Origin: Tetragonia tetragonoides
Lineage: Eukaryota > Streptophyta > Magnoliopsida > Caryophyllales > Aizoaceae
DNA: 64,000 bases
NCBI GenBank assembly: GCA_038025085.1
Contig: CM076147.1
Coordinates: 25,707,001-25,771,000, forward strand
Direction: 5' to 3'
Shown: positions 1-12,900 of the stretch, piece by piece
Position numbering within the stretch: position 1 is the first letter of the stretch
How the letters are laid out: each line of letters opens with the position of its first letter
The notes under the pieces: model-generated
Told to the model about the DNA's origin: nothing
Seen by the model: the letters and a program-made list of their open reading frames with translations, nothing else
Databases searched by the model: none
Position numbers and translations under genes: made by a program

Positions 1-951
1 ATTCTATTTTATGGGTTTTATTTATGGAGATCTGAATTGGGTATTGTATATAAATTCTAATTTGATAATATATGTATTCTCAGTAATTTGATTGAAGGAA
101 TTGGATGCTTAATTGACATGGATTGTCAGTTTTGATGTAATCTTCATCTCTATTGGTCAGAGATGATGATTATTTTATTTTATGTAAATTGAATGGATTG
201 GAGCATGTCTTTTAGTTAAAATTGATGATTATAGTGACGCGGGTAGGTCATGTATGTTTACAAGTGAATTTCCATTCTGAGTTATATGGCCTGTTTCAGT
301 AATGTTTATTTGCTAATTAGACATAACACTGACTATTATAATGGAGGACACCAACAACAGCTAGTCTGGTATGGAACTAGTTGACAGAATTTGTATGAAG
401 GGAAAAGATTCATGGATGTGTGGTAGTAGTGAACATGGTGGAATTTTTGTAATATCTATGAATGTATGTTCGTGTTTACACTCATTCTGGCTACTTGAAT
501 ATTGTTGGAATTTATGTTAAAGATGCTGGAATTATAATGTGATCGACTTGCTTGGTTAGTATAGAGAATTATTTGACTTGTGCTTGTAAGCTAGTTTTGG
601 TGAAGATTGATTTATGTGTTATAGTCTTGATATGGATACCTTTATGAGAATTGTTGGAAAGACCCTTTGAGGTTGTTTGGTATAATCTGTATGAGAATTG
701 AAATTGACTGGTGGCTAGTATGCCTTTGATTGGTTATTGAAATGAGATGGATTGGTGTTATGGCATTGTATTGGATTTGTGATGACTCATTGGTGTGAAC
801 ACTTGAAATCTTTTAAACTATTAATACGTAAACTTGAACAATTGAGGGCAAGATAGCTTTTGGGTAGGATCCCCCGAAAGTGATGAACATGGGCAACTTA
901 TGAGAGCAGATTTGTGGAGCAGGTCTTCCACAAACCCTCTTATGAGATTAT

Positions 952-1289
952 TGTTAAAATTTCGGCACAACGGATGTGTAGTGGAACCTTATGTAAATAA
1001 CAATAATAATATTCACTAATCAAACATATGTGAATATATAAAATGGGGGGGAACAATGGTGGTGAGCATTGATATGCTCACCCACGATAGCTCTGCAGGC
1101 TATCTTCTCTTAATTCATTGTTATCTCCATTACATAATCTTCTCCTTATATACTATTTCTAACTCCTAAGAAATAGTGGTTCATATTAGTCTTGAGTTAC
1201 AACCATTTGGTAATATAAGACTCTAAATGATTTACTATTTAGAGCTTACTAATTATAACTTCGATAATTTAAGTTTGTATTTTCCAACA
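952..1289 (-). repeat. LTR of the TRIM-like element (3' LTR in element orientation)
   Basis: It matches 1916-2253 with about four substitutions. It contains a perfect 9-bp stem, GGTGAGCAT with loop TGAT and ATGCTCACC (1061-1082), followed closely by a 6-bp stem, GATAGC..GCTATC (1086-1104). Both hairpins are kept in the second LTR. Confidence 0.9.
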
Positions 1290-1902
1290 CACCCCCTCAA
1301 ACTTAAATTATCCATTCAAACACTTTTGGTCCACTAATAACTTCGATGACCACATAACTTGACATTCTTCTGATGTTCGTGGCCATATGATCTTTTCTAG
1401 CCGGAGCCTCCTATAATTGCATCCTCCATGTCGTCTCTACAAGATGACTACTACTCATTGTACATCTTGTGAACTTCGTATCATGATTTACTCTTCCCAA
1501 AACTTGATCCTACTTTTGGATCTATTCACTTTTCAACATTGGGATTTCTTGTCCCAACATTTCTTCTTACAGCTGCGGCTGCCTCGGTCATACCGATATT
1601 CTCTTTACGGCTGTGTTGCCACCTCGGGTCATACCGAGATTCTTCTTACGGTTGTGTCGTCGTCATCTCGGTCATACCGAGATTCTCTTGGGTTTCTACC
1701 CATCTTGACCCAATAGGGTTTCTTTCTTTTACCCTATTTGTCTTGAGTTTGCTCTTATGCTTTGGCCACTCAATTTCCTTTGGGTTAGCATATTTGACTA
1801 CCCATGCCTGGATTTCTAGTTGGTATCTTAACCAATCTATTCTCGTGAGGGAAGCACATGATTTCTTTTGTTGTTGAATTGGAGGAAATAGGATCTACCA
1901 TC

Positions 1903-1915
1903 GGCTCTGATACCA
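1903..1915 (-). other. Primer-binding site for initiator tRNA-Met
   Basis: The plus strand reads GGCTCTGATACCA. Its complement TGGTATCAGAGCC is the standard tRNA-iMet primer site of plant LTR elements, and it directly abuts the LTR at 1916. The matching minus-strand polypurine tract (TTGAGGGGGTG) is at 1290-1300. Confidence 0.9.
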
Positions 1916-2253
1916 TGTTAAAATTTCGGCACATCGGATGTGTAGTGTAACCTTATCTAAATAACAATAATAATATTCACTAATCAAACATATGTGAATA
2001 TATAAAATGGGGGGGAACAATGGTGGTGAGCATTGATATGCTCACCCACGATAGCTCTGTAGGCTATCTTCTCTTAATTCATTGTTATCTCCATTACATA
2101 ATCTTCTCCTTATATACTATTTCTAACTCCTAAGAAATAGTGGTTCATATTAGTCTTGAGTTACAACCATTTGGTAATATAAGACTCTAAATGATTTACT
2201 ATTTAGAGCTTACTAATTATAACTTCGATAATTTAAGTTTGTATTTTCCAACA
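1916..2253 (-). repeat. LTR of the TRIM-like element (5' LTR in element orientation)
   Basis: It is the near-identical partner of 952-1289. The primer-binding site lies directly beside it at 1903-1915, which fixes the element as minus-strand. Confidence 0.9.
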
Positions 2254-3743
2254 TTTATTTGATTACTCCTGAACTTGGGGTAATTCTTTTGATTATGGAT
2301 ATTTTGGTTACTCATGAACTTGGGGTAACTGTCTTCTCCTAGCCATGAACCACTATGGCAGACTGCGGTCTTGAAAACCTCATAGGGTTAGGAGGGTGTG
2401 CACACTAGGGACTTGGCCATTTGATTTGATTTGTGATCAGCATTGCGCTGAAAGTTGAGATCGTCTAATCTCGTCGTTCTCTTCCCTCTATATTAAACAA
2501 AGGTAAAATGATGGACTAGAACTCTTAAAGCTATTGGAATTTATGAATTTGTAATTTAAATGTGATGTGTGTATCTTTCTGCATAAAAGATGGGTCTGAT
2601 TGATTTGTTCCATGAAGTAATAAGGTGAACTTGTATATATTACTTGGCTTGAGATTCGGAGTGACAGGCTTGCGTGATTATAATGTCGTAAGACCTATAT
2701 CTGTTTAGATATATTAATTGAGCATGCCTCTTGTTTTAGTTTGATTATTTTATAAATGTTATTGATTTTATTATCTCGGTAGAATACTTGGTTACTCAGC
2801 TTTGCTGATTGGTTGTTTTTCTTTTTATGTGTGTGTTGTCCATTTACTTATGGTGGGCCTATGATGAACCTTTGCAGCTTAACTGCAACTGTGGGAGTAG
2901 ATTGAAGAATGCTTTACAGGTTGTTTGTTGTGAAGATCTCGTTTGCTAGAAGGACCAGTTGATTCAAGGATGTCAAGAAGTTTGATCATTGTTGTCGTTT
3001 ATTGTCAGTTGTCGTAATTAGTAAATCGTTATAGTTTATTTGGTTGGTTGGGATTTGTAAGGTTTGCCTTGCACTCATTCTTGAGTGAGTGTGGCAGTGA
3101 TGCTTCGGATTTAGTTAGAAGTCTTCCGCTGTAGATTTGGTTTGTTTGTATTTTCTGTTTAAGCAAGTTTTTAAATGGTCGATAACTTGGGATGTCTATT
3201 TACAAAGGAAATTCTGCCCGATTTTCGGCTCGAGTTTATCCATTTTTGTTTATTCATAATTTAGAAAATCCGGGGTGTTACAGACATGTTTTCAGAGTTG
3301 CTCTACTTGCAATGTTTCAGTCTTGTAAATTTCATATTGCCTCCCAGCTTGCTTTTCTGTAATACTCCCACCTTTTTTTTAAGGCTAAAGATCACTTTTT
3401 TTTACTTTGCATCCCATATTTTGAAACAGAAAGTTTCTGTGTCATTTTTTTTTTAATCATCCCCCCTGAACAGAAATTTATTAATTTAATTTATTTCTGT
3501 TTGTACTCTTTGCATTGTGTATGACATGTACCATATTACTTGATAACATGTGATTTTGGGTAGAAAGAGATCACTTTCCGAAATTGATCCTTATTTGGCT
3601 CCTCCTCGTCATTCAACACAAACTCCTTCAACACAAAACGAGTCGCAATATGATTAATTCTTGTTTACCTCCTCCTCCCATTTCTTAACATTTTGAATGT
3701 TTATGAATGCTCTTTGGATGACGTGAATGAATATGGATGCCAG

Positions 3744-3817
3744 TCTTGTTTTGTTATTTTTGTGTTCTTGTTTTGTTATTTTTGTGTTCTTGTTTTGTGT
3801 ATCTTTGTGTTCTTGTT
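3744..3817. repeat. 22-bp tandem repeat, about three to four units
   Basis: A unit close to CTTGTTTTGTTATTTTTGTGTT repeats, with the last unit altered. It lies about 85 bases before the Myb/SANT start codon, in the likely promoter or leader. Confidence 0.8.
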
Positions 3818-3902
3818 TGGATTGAGTCAGGCCCAATGTTTATGAATTCCCATATTAATTTTGTAATCATGCATTACTTGAAATGGTTTATGTCGTGGTT
3901 AG

Positions 3903-6900
3903 ATGTCTAAACCAAAAGTAAAGATCGAAAGGGCACATTTGGATGATGAAACTACTAGGATATTCTGTGAAGTATGTGCCGAGGAGGTTTTAAAGGGGAA
4001 TAGACCACACACTCACTTTAGTAGACAAACATGGCCTATTGTGGTTGAAAAGTTTGCAGCGAGGTCGGGAAAGAATTACGACTACAGGAAGTTGAAAAAC
4101 AAGTGGGAGAAACTTAAGGGTGAGTATACATCATGGATGAAATTGAAGTCACAAACTGGTTTTGGTTGGGATTGTGAGAAGAACACGGTATACGCTGACG
4201 ATGCATGGTGGGCAAAACAGGTGCTTGAGCTTTCAAATTTAAATAATGTACTTTGTACTTATTTATTTCTTTAACAATTGTATTCTAAATGAATTAGTCC
4301 TTTATTTTATGCAGACGGATCTTAATTTCTTAGCATTTCGCGATGGTGGGATCAAGAATTTGAAGGACCTAGAAGTAATGTTTTCCAAGATTATTGCTAA
4401 TCATGAGTTAGCTTGGACTCTATATGGTGAAGGTGAAAGTCCAAATCCAGAAGAAGAAGACAATGAATCAACTTGCAAGAAGACCAATTTTGAAGAGGAA
4501 GAAGTAGATGATGTAGTAAACCGAAAATTTAAACTTAATCATTAAACTAAAATAATGATTAATTAGCATAAAAAATTTTGCTTAACTTGCTAAGTGTGAT
4601 TAACAAGTCTAATGCATGCATTTACGTAAATGTAAACTAAACTATATATTAATCTCGTTTAAAACTAAATCCAACTCGATTAATTAACTAAACTACCCAA
4701 TTAATATATTTAACCTATGTTTACGATTTTACTTAGCATAATTAGACCCTTACTTGTGTTAATGACCGAATTAGGACATGTTAGGCTAGGATTAGCAAAT
4801 TTTCATTTTTCCCTAATTAACTTACTATTCATTTTTACTTACTTGTCAACTTATTATCATGACATTCCTTTACACTTGTCATTCTTTTACTTTGACACCA
4901 TGTTTTATATGCTTACTAAGCCTAAACTAAGAGAACATGCCATGTTCTCATGTTTTGTGTGCAATACAACTAAGCTAAGTAAAGAAAAGAAATAAAACCA
5001 TACAAGGGGGAAGGGAGACTTACGGTTAAGAGAGAAAGGAAGAATAAGAGAAAGGCTTTAGCTTTTATAAATCAAAGCAAAAAGAAGAGAAAGAAACCAA
5101 TAGAATGAAAAGGCAAGATTTTACTTCCATCTTCCAAATATTAACACCACAAACACAAGTAAACTAAAAGCCTTCAAAAGCTTACAAAGCTCATCTTTGC
5201 TCATCTTTTTCTGTTCCCAAAATCGTACACCATCTTCAACATATATTCCATATTCTCTTTGCATTATTCTTCATCAAAAGCTCATAAATCTTTCTAAGTA
5301 AAACAAGAACAAAATGAAGTAGAAAAAAGAAGGGGAAAGTCATGACGTAGAGAAGAGAAAAGAAAAGAATTTTGGTAAGAAAGTCTTAAACAAACTCATG
5401 CAATAATCATCTATACATATTTTTTGTACTTACTTCTAACTATTCCATTCTTATTCTAAAATTTAACTCTTTCACTATTTCTTTTCTTCACCACCATCTC
5501 CACCACCCTAACTCCACCGTCGTCCGAACGAGAAGCCCCTGGACCATCAAGAGCCACCACGAGACACCACCAAGGTTTAACCTCTTGCACTATTATTTAT
5601 CTAAAGCTTAACTTAGTATTATCACCTGAAGTCCTTATTCAAGAAATGAAACCCTAAACAAGAATAATTGACTATAATCGAAGGTACAAAGGAAAAAGGT
5701 TTAAGAAATCAAGATCTAAATAAAGGTAAGTCGAAAATCCAAATTATGTTATTGCATGTACATTTACAAACTTACATAAACTTGATCTTGACTATTTGTG
5801 ACCAAAATCATTTATCCACTATTTATCTCTAATTTTTCCTAAATTTCTTTAGTTTCGAACCTAGCATTTTCGAAAGTTAAAATGAAATGATAATAAAGAT
5901 TTGGGAATTAAAAAGAATAATTTTGGGAATAAAAAGTCTCAAGGCCGAAAAGGAATAAAAAGAAAATAAATAAAAAGAATGTTTATTAATACTTGAATGA
6001 ACATGTTTCTTTAATTAATTAGGGACTTGTGCTAGTAGTGAGTGACCAAGGAAGCTAAGGAAAGGAAGTGTATTTTTAGAGCTTGAGAAAGTATACTCAT
6101 GTCCACTAAAACCCCCTATTTCGATTTAATGAACTAAGAAGATAATCATGGATTTTCCTATAATTATATGCTATTTGTATTCTTAATATATGTATGACTA
6201 TGGGTATAATTGTGAAGTTGTGTGAATGATTGCACATGATTATTTTCAAGACTTGGCCGAATGAAAAGTTGCATGTTAATATTTGTTTGGGGATTAAAGT
6301 CTACTATTTAAGCTTGATGATTATATGTATATGACCGAATGGATTATGAACTAGATAATGTTAAGTTTGTTGGATGTTTGTTAGTAATTTAATAAAGCCT
6401 TATAATTACGAATATGCGAATAAGTTTGAGGTTGATTATTAACACCTACTTGATATTTGCATGTAAAGTTATGACTATGCTTAGGTATGTATATGGATCG
6501 ATCATGCTTATGTCCGAACTGATATTAAGTGATGATAATGAAAGCCTATGAGTTTAAATACATGCATGTACGAATATATGAAGTATTGAATGATCAAATG
6601 TCAAGTACATGATTATTGTAAAATGGAACAAGTTTGGGAGATATATGATTTATGACTATCGATTGTACAAGTGATGAAGTAATGATGATATATGGTTATG
6701 TTTATTGAGATGAATATGACCGATTTAGATAAGATAAGCATGTCTACTAACTTCTTGTAGTGTGCTCCCAAACTTGGTACCCTTGGGATATTGAAGAGCA
6801 TGCCTAGTGTGCACACTTTAATAAAATGGTGTAGGGTTAAACCCATTGTGATTAAGCTGTAGGGATTAAGTAATCCTGAGTATCTCGCTTAATCATGGTT

Positions 6901-8042
6901 TAATCTGAAGTTTATGTAGGGTATAGACCCGAAGTGATATGATTATGCCAAAAAGGCCAAATGAATGAATTATGATTTGTATGGTCATCGAACCCGAGTG
7001 TAGGACTCCCAGAGTCTGAGTTGTGCTATGCTCTTCCTCACTACCTAACCTAGAAGTCTAGTCCTTGCATGTTGTGATTTGAGTTATTCTTTAGATTAAT
7101 AAACCTCAAAGGTCATTTTCTGAGTAATTATGAGTTTGTGTGTTTTGATGAATGCCTATTAATCTTTGCATGTGAATCTCGTACGTATGCATGACTTTGT
7201 ACGTAAAAGAACAGATTAACTATGATTATAAGAACAGACAATCTCTTTAAAAATGATTATTGATATTATTATGAGTATTATTATTACGATTGATGGTTGC
7301 TAATGCTAAATGTATTTTAAGTATAAACAAAATGTATTTTACAAAGTGGGGTGAGTATTGCTTGGCTTTCGCTAATTTACTTTTGTTTTGTGTCATCTCT
7401 TCTTGCGTGGATATTGGATCATTTTTGACAAATTTTGGGCAAGGAAGAGAGTGATGAAGGGAAGGAACCCTTTTGTGCATGTGCATGTTTTTGCTGTTGT
7501 GTATCTCTGTGGCTTTCGCAGATAGAGGAGAACCCCATATAACTCAGTAATCTAATTAGTGATGTAGTCTTTGAACAATACAACTATATAACCTCTACTT
7601 TTATAATATAATATAAACAAGTATGTTTGTTGTTCTCTATATTGATCTTTGTCTTGTGCTTGTCTTGTTACAAGTACGACAGTAATGTCTTGGATTGGAT
7701 TAAGGGACCATTAGCATGTTTAATTAGAGTTATCCAATCCGGGGCGTTACAGATGACATACATGATGATCCCAACGTTGAACCACAAGTGAAAGAAATTA
7801 GAAGCAAAGAGCCTAAAAAGGCGGGTCCTTCAAGTGGGGCTAAAGGAAGAAACCCCAAAAGTGGAAAGAAGTCCAAAGTTGGTACAGCTCCGCTCATACA
7901 ATCTGAGATAGGTCGTATTGCCGATTCAGTGGAGAATTATTCTCAAACTACTGCAAGAATACTCGCACGTAGACTTGATCCTCTTGGGTGTAGTATCGGA
8001 GAGTGCTTGAAATTGCTAGCTAGTATTTCGAAGCTAAGATAG
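3903..8042 (+). pseudogene. Myb/SANT-like DNA-binding protein of PIF/Harbinger, split by a 3.2 kb solo LTR
   Basis: The ATG at 3903 opens a 106-codon exon. An intron with GT..AG borders (4221-4314) is followed by exon sequence to 4511, where solo LTR 4512-7751 interrupts it. Coding resumes after the duplicated target (7757) and ends at 8042. The frame agrees across both the intron and the insertion, so the pre-insertion gene encoded about 266 residues. The N-terminal 110 residues carry the Trp-rich pattern of the Myb/SANT-like domain (W at TWPIVVEKF, KLKNKWEKLK, WWAKQ). An acidic stretch, a Lys-rich stretch and a C-terminal helix follow. In this superfamily such a protein binds transposon ends beside the transposase. 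Disrupted by the LTR unless spliced out. Confidence 0.85.
4512..7751 (+). mobile_element. Solo LTR C (3240 bp), TSD GATGA
   Basis: It begins TGTAGTAAACCGAAAA and ends GGGGCGTTACA. GATGA is duplicated exactly at 4507-4511 and 7752-7756, and removing it restores the Myb/SANT reading frame. There is no internal retrotransposon domain, no primer site and no second LTR, so it is a solo LTR left by LTR-LTR recombination. No convincing genes lie inside; the longer open frames have no recognisable domains. Orientation is not firmly known. Confidence 0.93.
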
Positions 8043-8500
8043 GTAGTGAGTTATATATGTTAGGAACTCGATTATTTTTGAAACGGGAATATAGGAAGAT
8101 GTTTGTTCATTTGCCTAGTGAAGTACGGGTGACATGGCTAAAGCAAGAGTTAGATAGAGAGAAGATGTAGGTAGTAGGTTTGACATGTCTATTGGAGACT
8201 TGATATAATTGAGCATAGATATTTTGTCTATTGGAGACTTGGAGATTTGACATGTCTATTATGTCTTAAGCTGGACAAAGTGTGAACAACTGCCTGTGCA
8301 TTGCTTGCCATTCAGAAAATCATATATTGTTCCTCTATTCCTCTATCTTCAAATAATATAATTTCCAACTCCTATCTGGCTGTCCATATTCAATAGCAAT
8401 TGAGATATTTCTTGTTTCTTGTTTGTTTCTTGTCTGTTTCTTTTCTTCTTTTTTTTTCTTTTTCTCTCATGATGAATTTTATTTATTTTATTTTGACTAG
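8043..8500. other. Intergenic spacer inside the Harbinger element
   Basis: AT-rich spacer between the Myb/SANT stop codon and the transposase start, with a pyrimidine-rich stretch (about 8407-8466) just before the ATG. No other feature is visible. Confidence 0.6.
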
Positions 8501-9813
8501 ATGAATCCAAGTGATAGTGAAGATGATGATTTTATCGATGAATTGTTAGTTCAAGAGGGTAGAAATGTTATGTCTCTTTCATCCATGGGTGCTATATTAT
8601 GTCATCAATATTGTGACAAGTATTTGTCAAAACAACCACCTAGAGTTTCAAGGTGTTCGGGCTGGCAATGGGTGACAGAGGTTTTATCGACTCCTGGCGA
8701 GTGTTATAGAATGTTTAGGATGGAACCTCGTGTATTCTTGAGTCTTTCAGATGTGTTGGCAACAGATTATGGTTTAAAATCGACTAGGGTCATGCGTGCA
8801 GAGGAAGCACTTGCAATCTTTATATACACGTGTGCTCATCTCGAAACTAATCGCCAATTGCAAAATAGATTCAAACATTCTGGTGAAACAATTAGTAGGA
8901 AATTTAATGAAGTCCTTAATGCTATGACGAGATTGAGTAAAGATATTGTCAGGCCATCAGATCCATCTTTTCGGGCAGTTCCAATTAAGATCCGAGAGAG
9001 CCACAAGTATTGGGCCCATTTTAAGGGGTGCATTGGAGCCATAGATGGTACTCACATTCCTGTGGTAGTGTCAGAAGAAGACAAAATTCCTTACATAGGG
9101 AGAAATACATATGCGACTCAAAATGTTATGGCAATTTGCGATATGGATATGTTATTTACATATTTCGTTGCAGGATGGCCTGGTTGTGTACATGACAACC
9201 GTATTCTAAAGGATGCAATTGAAGATCCCAATAAGGTTTTCCCACACCCACCAGAAGGTAAACAAGTCAAGTATTTTATATTTAATTTTAGTTTTCCTAT
9301 TATTATTATTAGCATGTTTCCTCATCTAATATTATTTTTATATACTTAAATGTAGGTAAGTATTACGTTGTGGATGCGGGTTATCCTAACATGAAAGGCA
9401 ATTTGGCGCCTTTCAAAGGTGAAATTTATCATATTCCCGACTTCAAACGCTCAAGTGAACCTCCCACTGGATTTTATGAAGTGTTCAACTATACACATTC
9501 CTCCTTAAGAAATGTGATTGAACGTTCATTTGGTGTGTTGAAAAGTAGATGACCTATATTGACAAAAATGCCAAATTTTTCGATAATGACACAAAACAAA
9601 GTGGTTGGAGCTACTATGGCTATGCATAACTACATTAGAAGGCATGCATTGGAGGACATAGAATTTGATTGGTGTGATGTCGATCCCGATTATATACCCG
9701 AGGTGGCAAATTTTGGGGGAGCTACAAGTGATGGTTATGATGGCTCAATGGAAGATAGGGTCATGTCATATGTTCGAGATCAAATTGCTTTTTCGTTGAT
9801 GAAGTCTAAATGA
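8501..9813 (+). pseudogene. PIF/Harbinger DDE transposase (HARBI1-like) with one in-frame TGA
   Basis: Exon 1 is 8501-9257, the intron is 9258-9355 (GTAAAC..TAG) and exon 2 is 9356-9813; splicing keeps the frame and gives about 404 codons. The DDE_Tnp_4 catalytic pattern is present: Asp in GAIDGTHIPV (near residue 182), Asp in GWPGCVHDNR (near 232) and Glu in NVIERSFGVLKSR (near 307). The N-terminus is acidic (MNPSDSEDDD). The only visible lesion is TGA at 9550-9552, where the family has Trp after FGVLKSR; TGG to TGA is a single transition. Everything after it stays open to the natural stop. The transposase cuts and joins the element ends together with the Myb-like partner upstream. Confidence 0.92.
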
Positions 9814-9980
9814 AACAATTATTTTTATATCATGTATTTAAGTCTTTATATATGTACTAGTTTAGTAAATTTTTGAATTTTTCCTCGTTTGGCAAGTATC
9901 CTATATTGTTATATGTGAAAACATGAATGGTGTCCTTTATAGAGTATGAAAAATACTAATGTGCTAAAAGAAACAATTAA

Positions 9981-12678
9981 TGTAACACTCCGAAATTTAC
10001 AACGATTTACTGGGAACTATCGACGTCATTATCCATGACTCGACACCACTGAACCGTCACAAACCCGAGGGTGCTAATGCAACATTTATCACTAAGGAGT
10101 AAATGCTAAGAAGAAAGAAAAAATAGGTATCTCTAAATGGAAACTAAGATTAATAAAATATCATCCAATTTGTCTAAATAGTGAACTTAAATTATTATCC
10201 AATATTTATAGCCCAAAACACACGGGCGATAATCCAAACCAAATCAGAGTTCAAAAGCGGAAACTTAATAACTACGCCAAGCTTAAGACGTCCTCACTCG
10301 GCATTACCTGCCCAAATGATTTCCACGACGGGAACAGAAGAAAAGAAAAACAAAACAAAAATTAGATAAACTGAGTAATTAACATCCAAACTCAGTAAAA
10401 ACCTTTTCGCAAACCTTACCTGGGTTTTTGAAGAATCTTTGAAATTCATTTGCACTCACACATAGGCAAATAGTCATATAAGACACCTCATTCAATATTA
10501 TCTTATTTAATGATCACACAAGACATAAGTCATCTTGAAGAGTCATAAGAGAGCTAGACAAGTCGTTTGGTTGAATACCAAGACACAACGCTCATCTTTA
10601 CATAAATCGAGGACATACCATCTACGACATTTATGAGGCGAAGCCTTGAATAATAATCTTGCCATGGACTTAAAGACTCTAGTATGCACACTACCTCGAG
10701 GTAACTCATGGTTAGTCAAGAGGACTTAATAAATGGGAAACGATCCGTCCCAAATACAACATCGTTGTATCCATAATGAGAGAGTAAAGATATGAGAATC
10801 ACTCATCCCTTGAGTAACACTCAATAGTGTACTCCGAAGCTTATATACTCCTAGGGATCCATTAGGAGTCTTATTCTCTTTGTTAATTCATTTAACATGC
10901 GAGGTTCAATAAGAACTTATATATTAATAACAAGGAAACTAAGAGTCCAATTTAACTTATATCCAAGTTAACATGATTGACAACCAAATTATGCAACTGG
11001 GCAATTAATGGATTATAATAGAAATCCGGCAGCACTTCGGCACAATAACATGATTCCACTTTAACAAGTAATCATATCAACATATAAGGTACATATAACT
11101 CATATGACCAGCGATACATCATAATTTCACGTGACGTACATAAACCATGCATAGAAGTAATTAAATTCATAATTCATGAATTACTTTAATAATTAGCATA
11201 TGAGTTATTTAACATCATATAAATCCGATATTCATGATTGTACATCATACACAAATCCCAACAACGTACATGCTTATTATAACATAAATCATAATCATGA
11301 TTATAAAAGAGAATAAATAAATCATGCATTGCATATATATTTAATAATAATTCACAAATAGCACGTAGCAACAACAAATATTTTTGTTTGGGATGTAGAA
11401 GAAGGGTGGCATGTTATCTTACCTTGTCTTACGCTCCTAAGCTATAAAGAGTCCTACGTAGCGTTTGAGTTCATGAACGGGTCTCAGATCCTAATTAAAA
11501 CAAATTATCGAATTAGCAAATCTAATCCATAAAATCGAAACGTTGTCGTAAATTAAATCTGACAACACCATTAAATTCTTTGAATTTTTCTAACCAATCT
11601 AGGCTTTTGAAAATCGACAATCAGACTTGTAAAACTCCGTAAACAACTGAAACAAGAAATTAAAACTGCTGAAAATAGAAAAATAAATCAGTTTAAATAA
11701 AGAATTTATTTTTCTTTTATTTTCGAAATCAACCTCAAGAACACGAAAACGAAAACCATTACTCACGGCCACCGGATGGGACCCACACGGTTTCGACCAC
11801 CCACATAGCCACCTGGGCTTCCGTCGCCGGTGCCGGTGGTGGTGGGGGTCCACCGTGGTCCACCCACGGCCGTGAGGAGAGAGAGAAAGCAAAAACAGAG
11901 CACGCGGCCCTTGGGGCGTGACCGAGCGCGCGACTAGGCTGCCGCGGCCTTGCCCGCGCCTCCACTGACTCCCCGGAGTTGGGGGTGGTTATGGCGGCGG
12001 TGGCCCGACTCTTTCCTGCCGATTACACGCAAAAACAGAGGAGAGAGAGAAGGGGAAAAACAGGGGAGAGAGAAAGAGAGAACGTGAGGGTGAAAGAGAG
12101 AAAGAGGAAGCACGCCGGCCATGGAGGCCGGATGGTGGTGCTGAGGGGCCTCACTTGAGGTGGGCGTCGGTGGCTAGTCGCCGGTGACAGTCGTGAGAGG
12201 AGAGGAGAGAGTATGCGTGAGAGAGAGAATGAAGAGAGAGAAAGAGATTTATGAGAGAGAGAGAGCACGGTTATAATGCTGAACAAAGGGTCCAATGACC
12301 AATGGTGACCCATTTGGTCCTATTTATAGTCTCCTCTTGCCCAAATTTGACTTGACCCTAATCTAGTTGGACTAGGACTCCAATATCTGATTTTATTTAT
12401 TTAATTAAATACTCATAAAAACTCTATCTCCGAAAATACGCTATTTAAATTATAAATAGTAATTGTTCTCCAATGAGTAAAGCGATTAAAATATTAAATC
12501 ATTTAAATAAATTAAATAATGAAATCAATAATATTTATTATTACGATTTCAATAATTTAATAACGAGAATAATCTCAAATACGAGAATTGCATTATCGTA
12601 AATTAATTACGATAAATATATTTAAAAATGTATTTAAATCTATATACTAATAAATATAGAAAATATTGGGGTATTACA
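9981..12678 (-). mobile_element. Solo LTR D (2698 bp), TSD ATTAA
   Basis: It begins TGTAACACTCCGAAATT and ends GGGGTATTACA. ATTAA is duplicated at 9976-9980 and 12679-12683. A TATA box reads TATAAATA on the minus strand at 12321-12328, followed in that direction by a GA/CT-rich leader (12250-12020), so the LTR probably transcribes leftward. A GC-rich block at about 11760-12200 lies downstream of that promoter. No retrotransposon coding domain is present, and the Pro/Arg-rich open frames in the GC block look like composition artefacts. Confidence 0.92.
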
Positions 12679-12900
12679 ATTAAAAAAAATAGATGTCACA
12701 AATAAGAAAAAAAGATATATATTATACTAATTATTTGATAATATAGAAATAGTTTAATATAATTTGGGCGAAACAACTCTATCAAATGGTTTCTATTTAT
12801 GAAAAGCACTTTTGAACTAGAGTTGTCAAACACTCCTATTTTTTCAAAAAACAGTTTCTTAGAAATACCACTCAAAAAACTGGAACACTTTCTAAGAAGT

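Larger units (their letters stand above)
952..2253 (-). mobile_element. Young non-coding LTR retrotransposon (TRIM/SMART-like), nested in LTR A
   Basis: Two 338-bp direct repeats (952-1289 and 1916-2253) begin TGTT and end AACA, with only about four differences by eye. The element lies on the minus strand: a complement of the initiator-tRNA-Met primer site abuts the right LTR, and a polypurine tract (minus strand) abuts the left LTR. The 626-bp interior has no reading frame with retrotransposon domains. Flanks are ATTAT and TTTAT, consistent with a 5-bp TSD carrying one change. Mobilisation would need proteins supplied by an autonomous, probably copia-type, relative (inference from the primer site and the TGTTGGAAAAT start). 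Confidence 0.88.
1..3282 (+). mobile_element. Solo LTR A, right part (left end outside window), likely Ty3/gypsy
   Basis: The right end reads CGGGGTGTTACA, the usual TTACA terminus of this LTR type. Stretches near 2780-3282 align with solo LTR 36802-38792: the TTACTCAGC..GCTGATTGG block, the GGGCCTATGATGAACCT block, the GGATTTGTAAGGTTTGCCTT block, and the final TTAGAAAATC before the end. Length comparison with that copy, after removing the nested element at 952-2253, suggests about 600 bases lie upstream of the window. No coding sequence is present. The Ty3/gypsy label comes from the termini only. Confidence 0.75.

Noticed and set aside
1417..1877. Overlapping plus-strand frames inside the TRIM-like element
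   Set aside because: The element is on the minus strand, and the frames come from the palindromic 42-base repeats and pyrimidine-rich sequence.
11599..12313. Pro/Arg/Ser-rich minus-strand frames in solo LTR D
   Set aside because: They lie in the GC- and CT-rich leader downstream of the LTR TATA box and overlap each other in several frames. Composition artefact.
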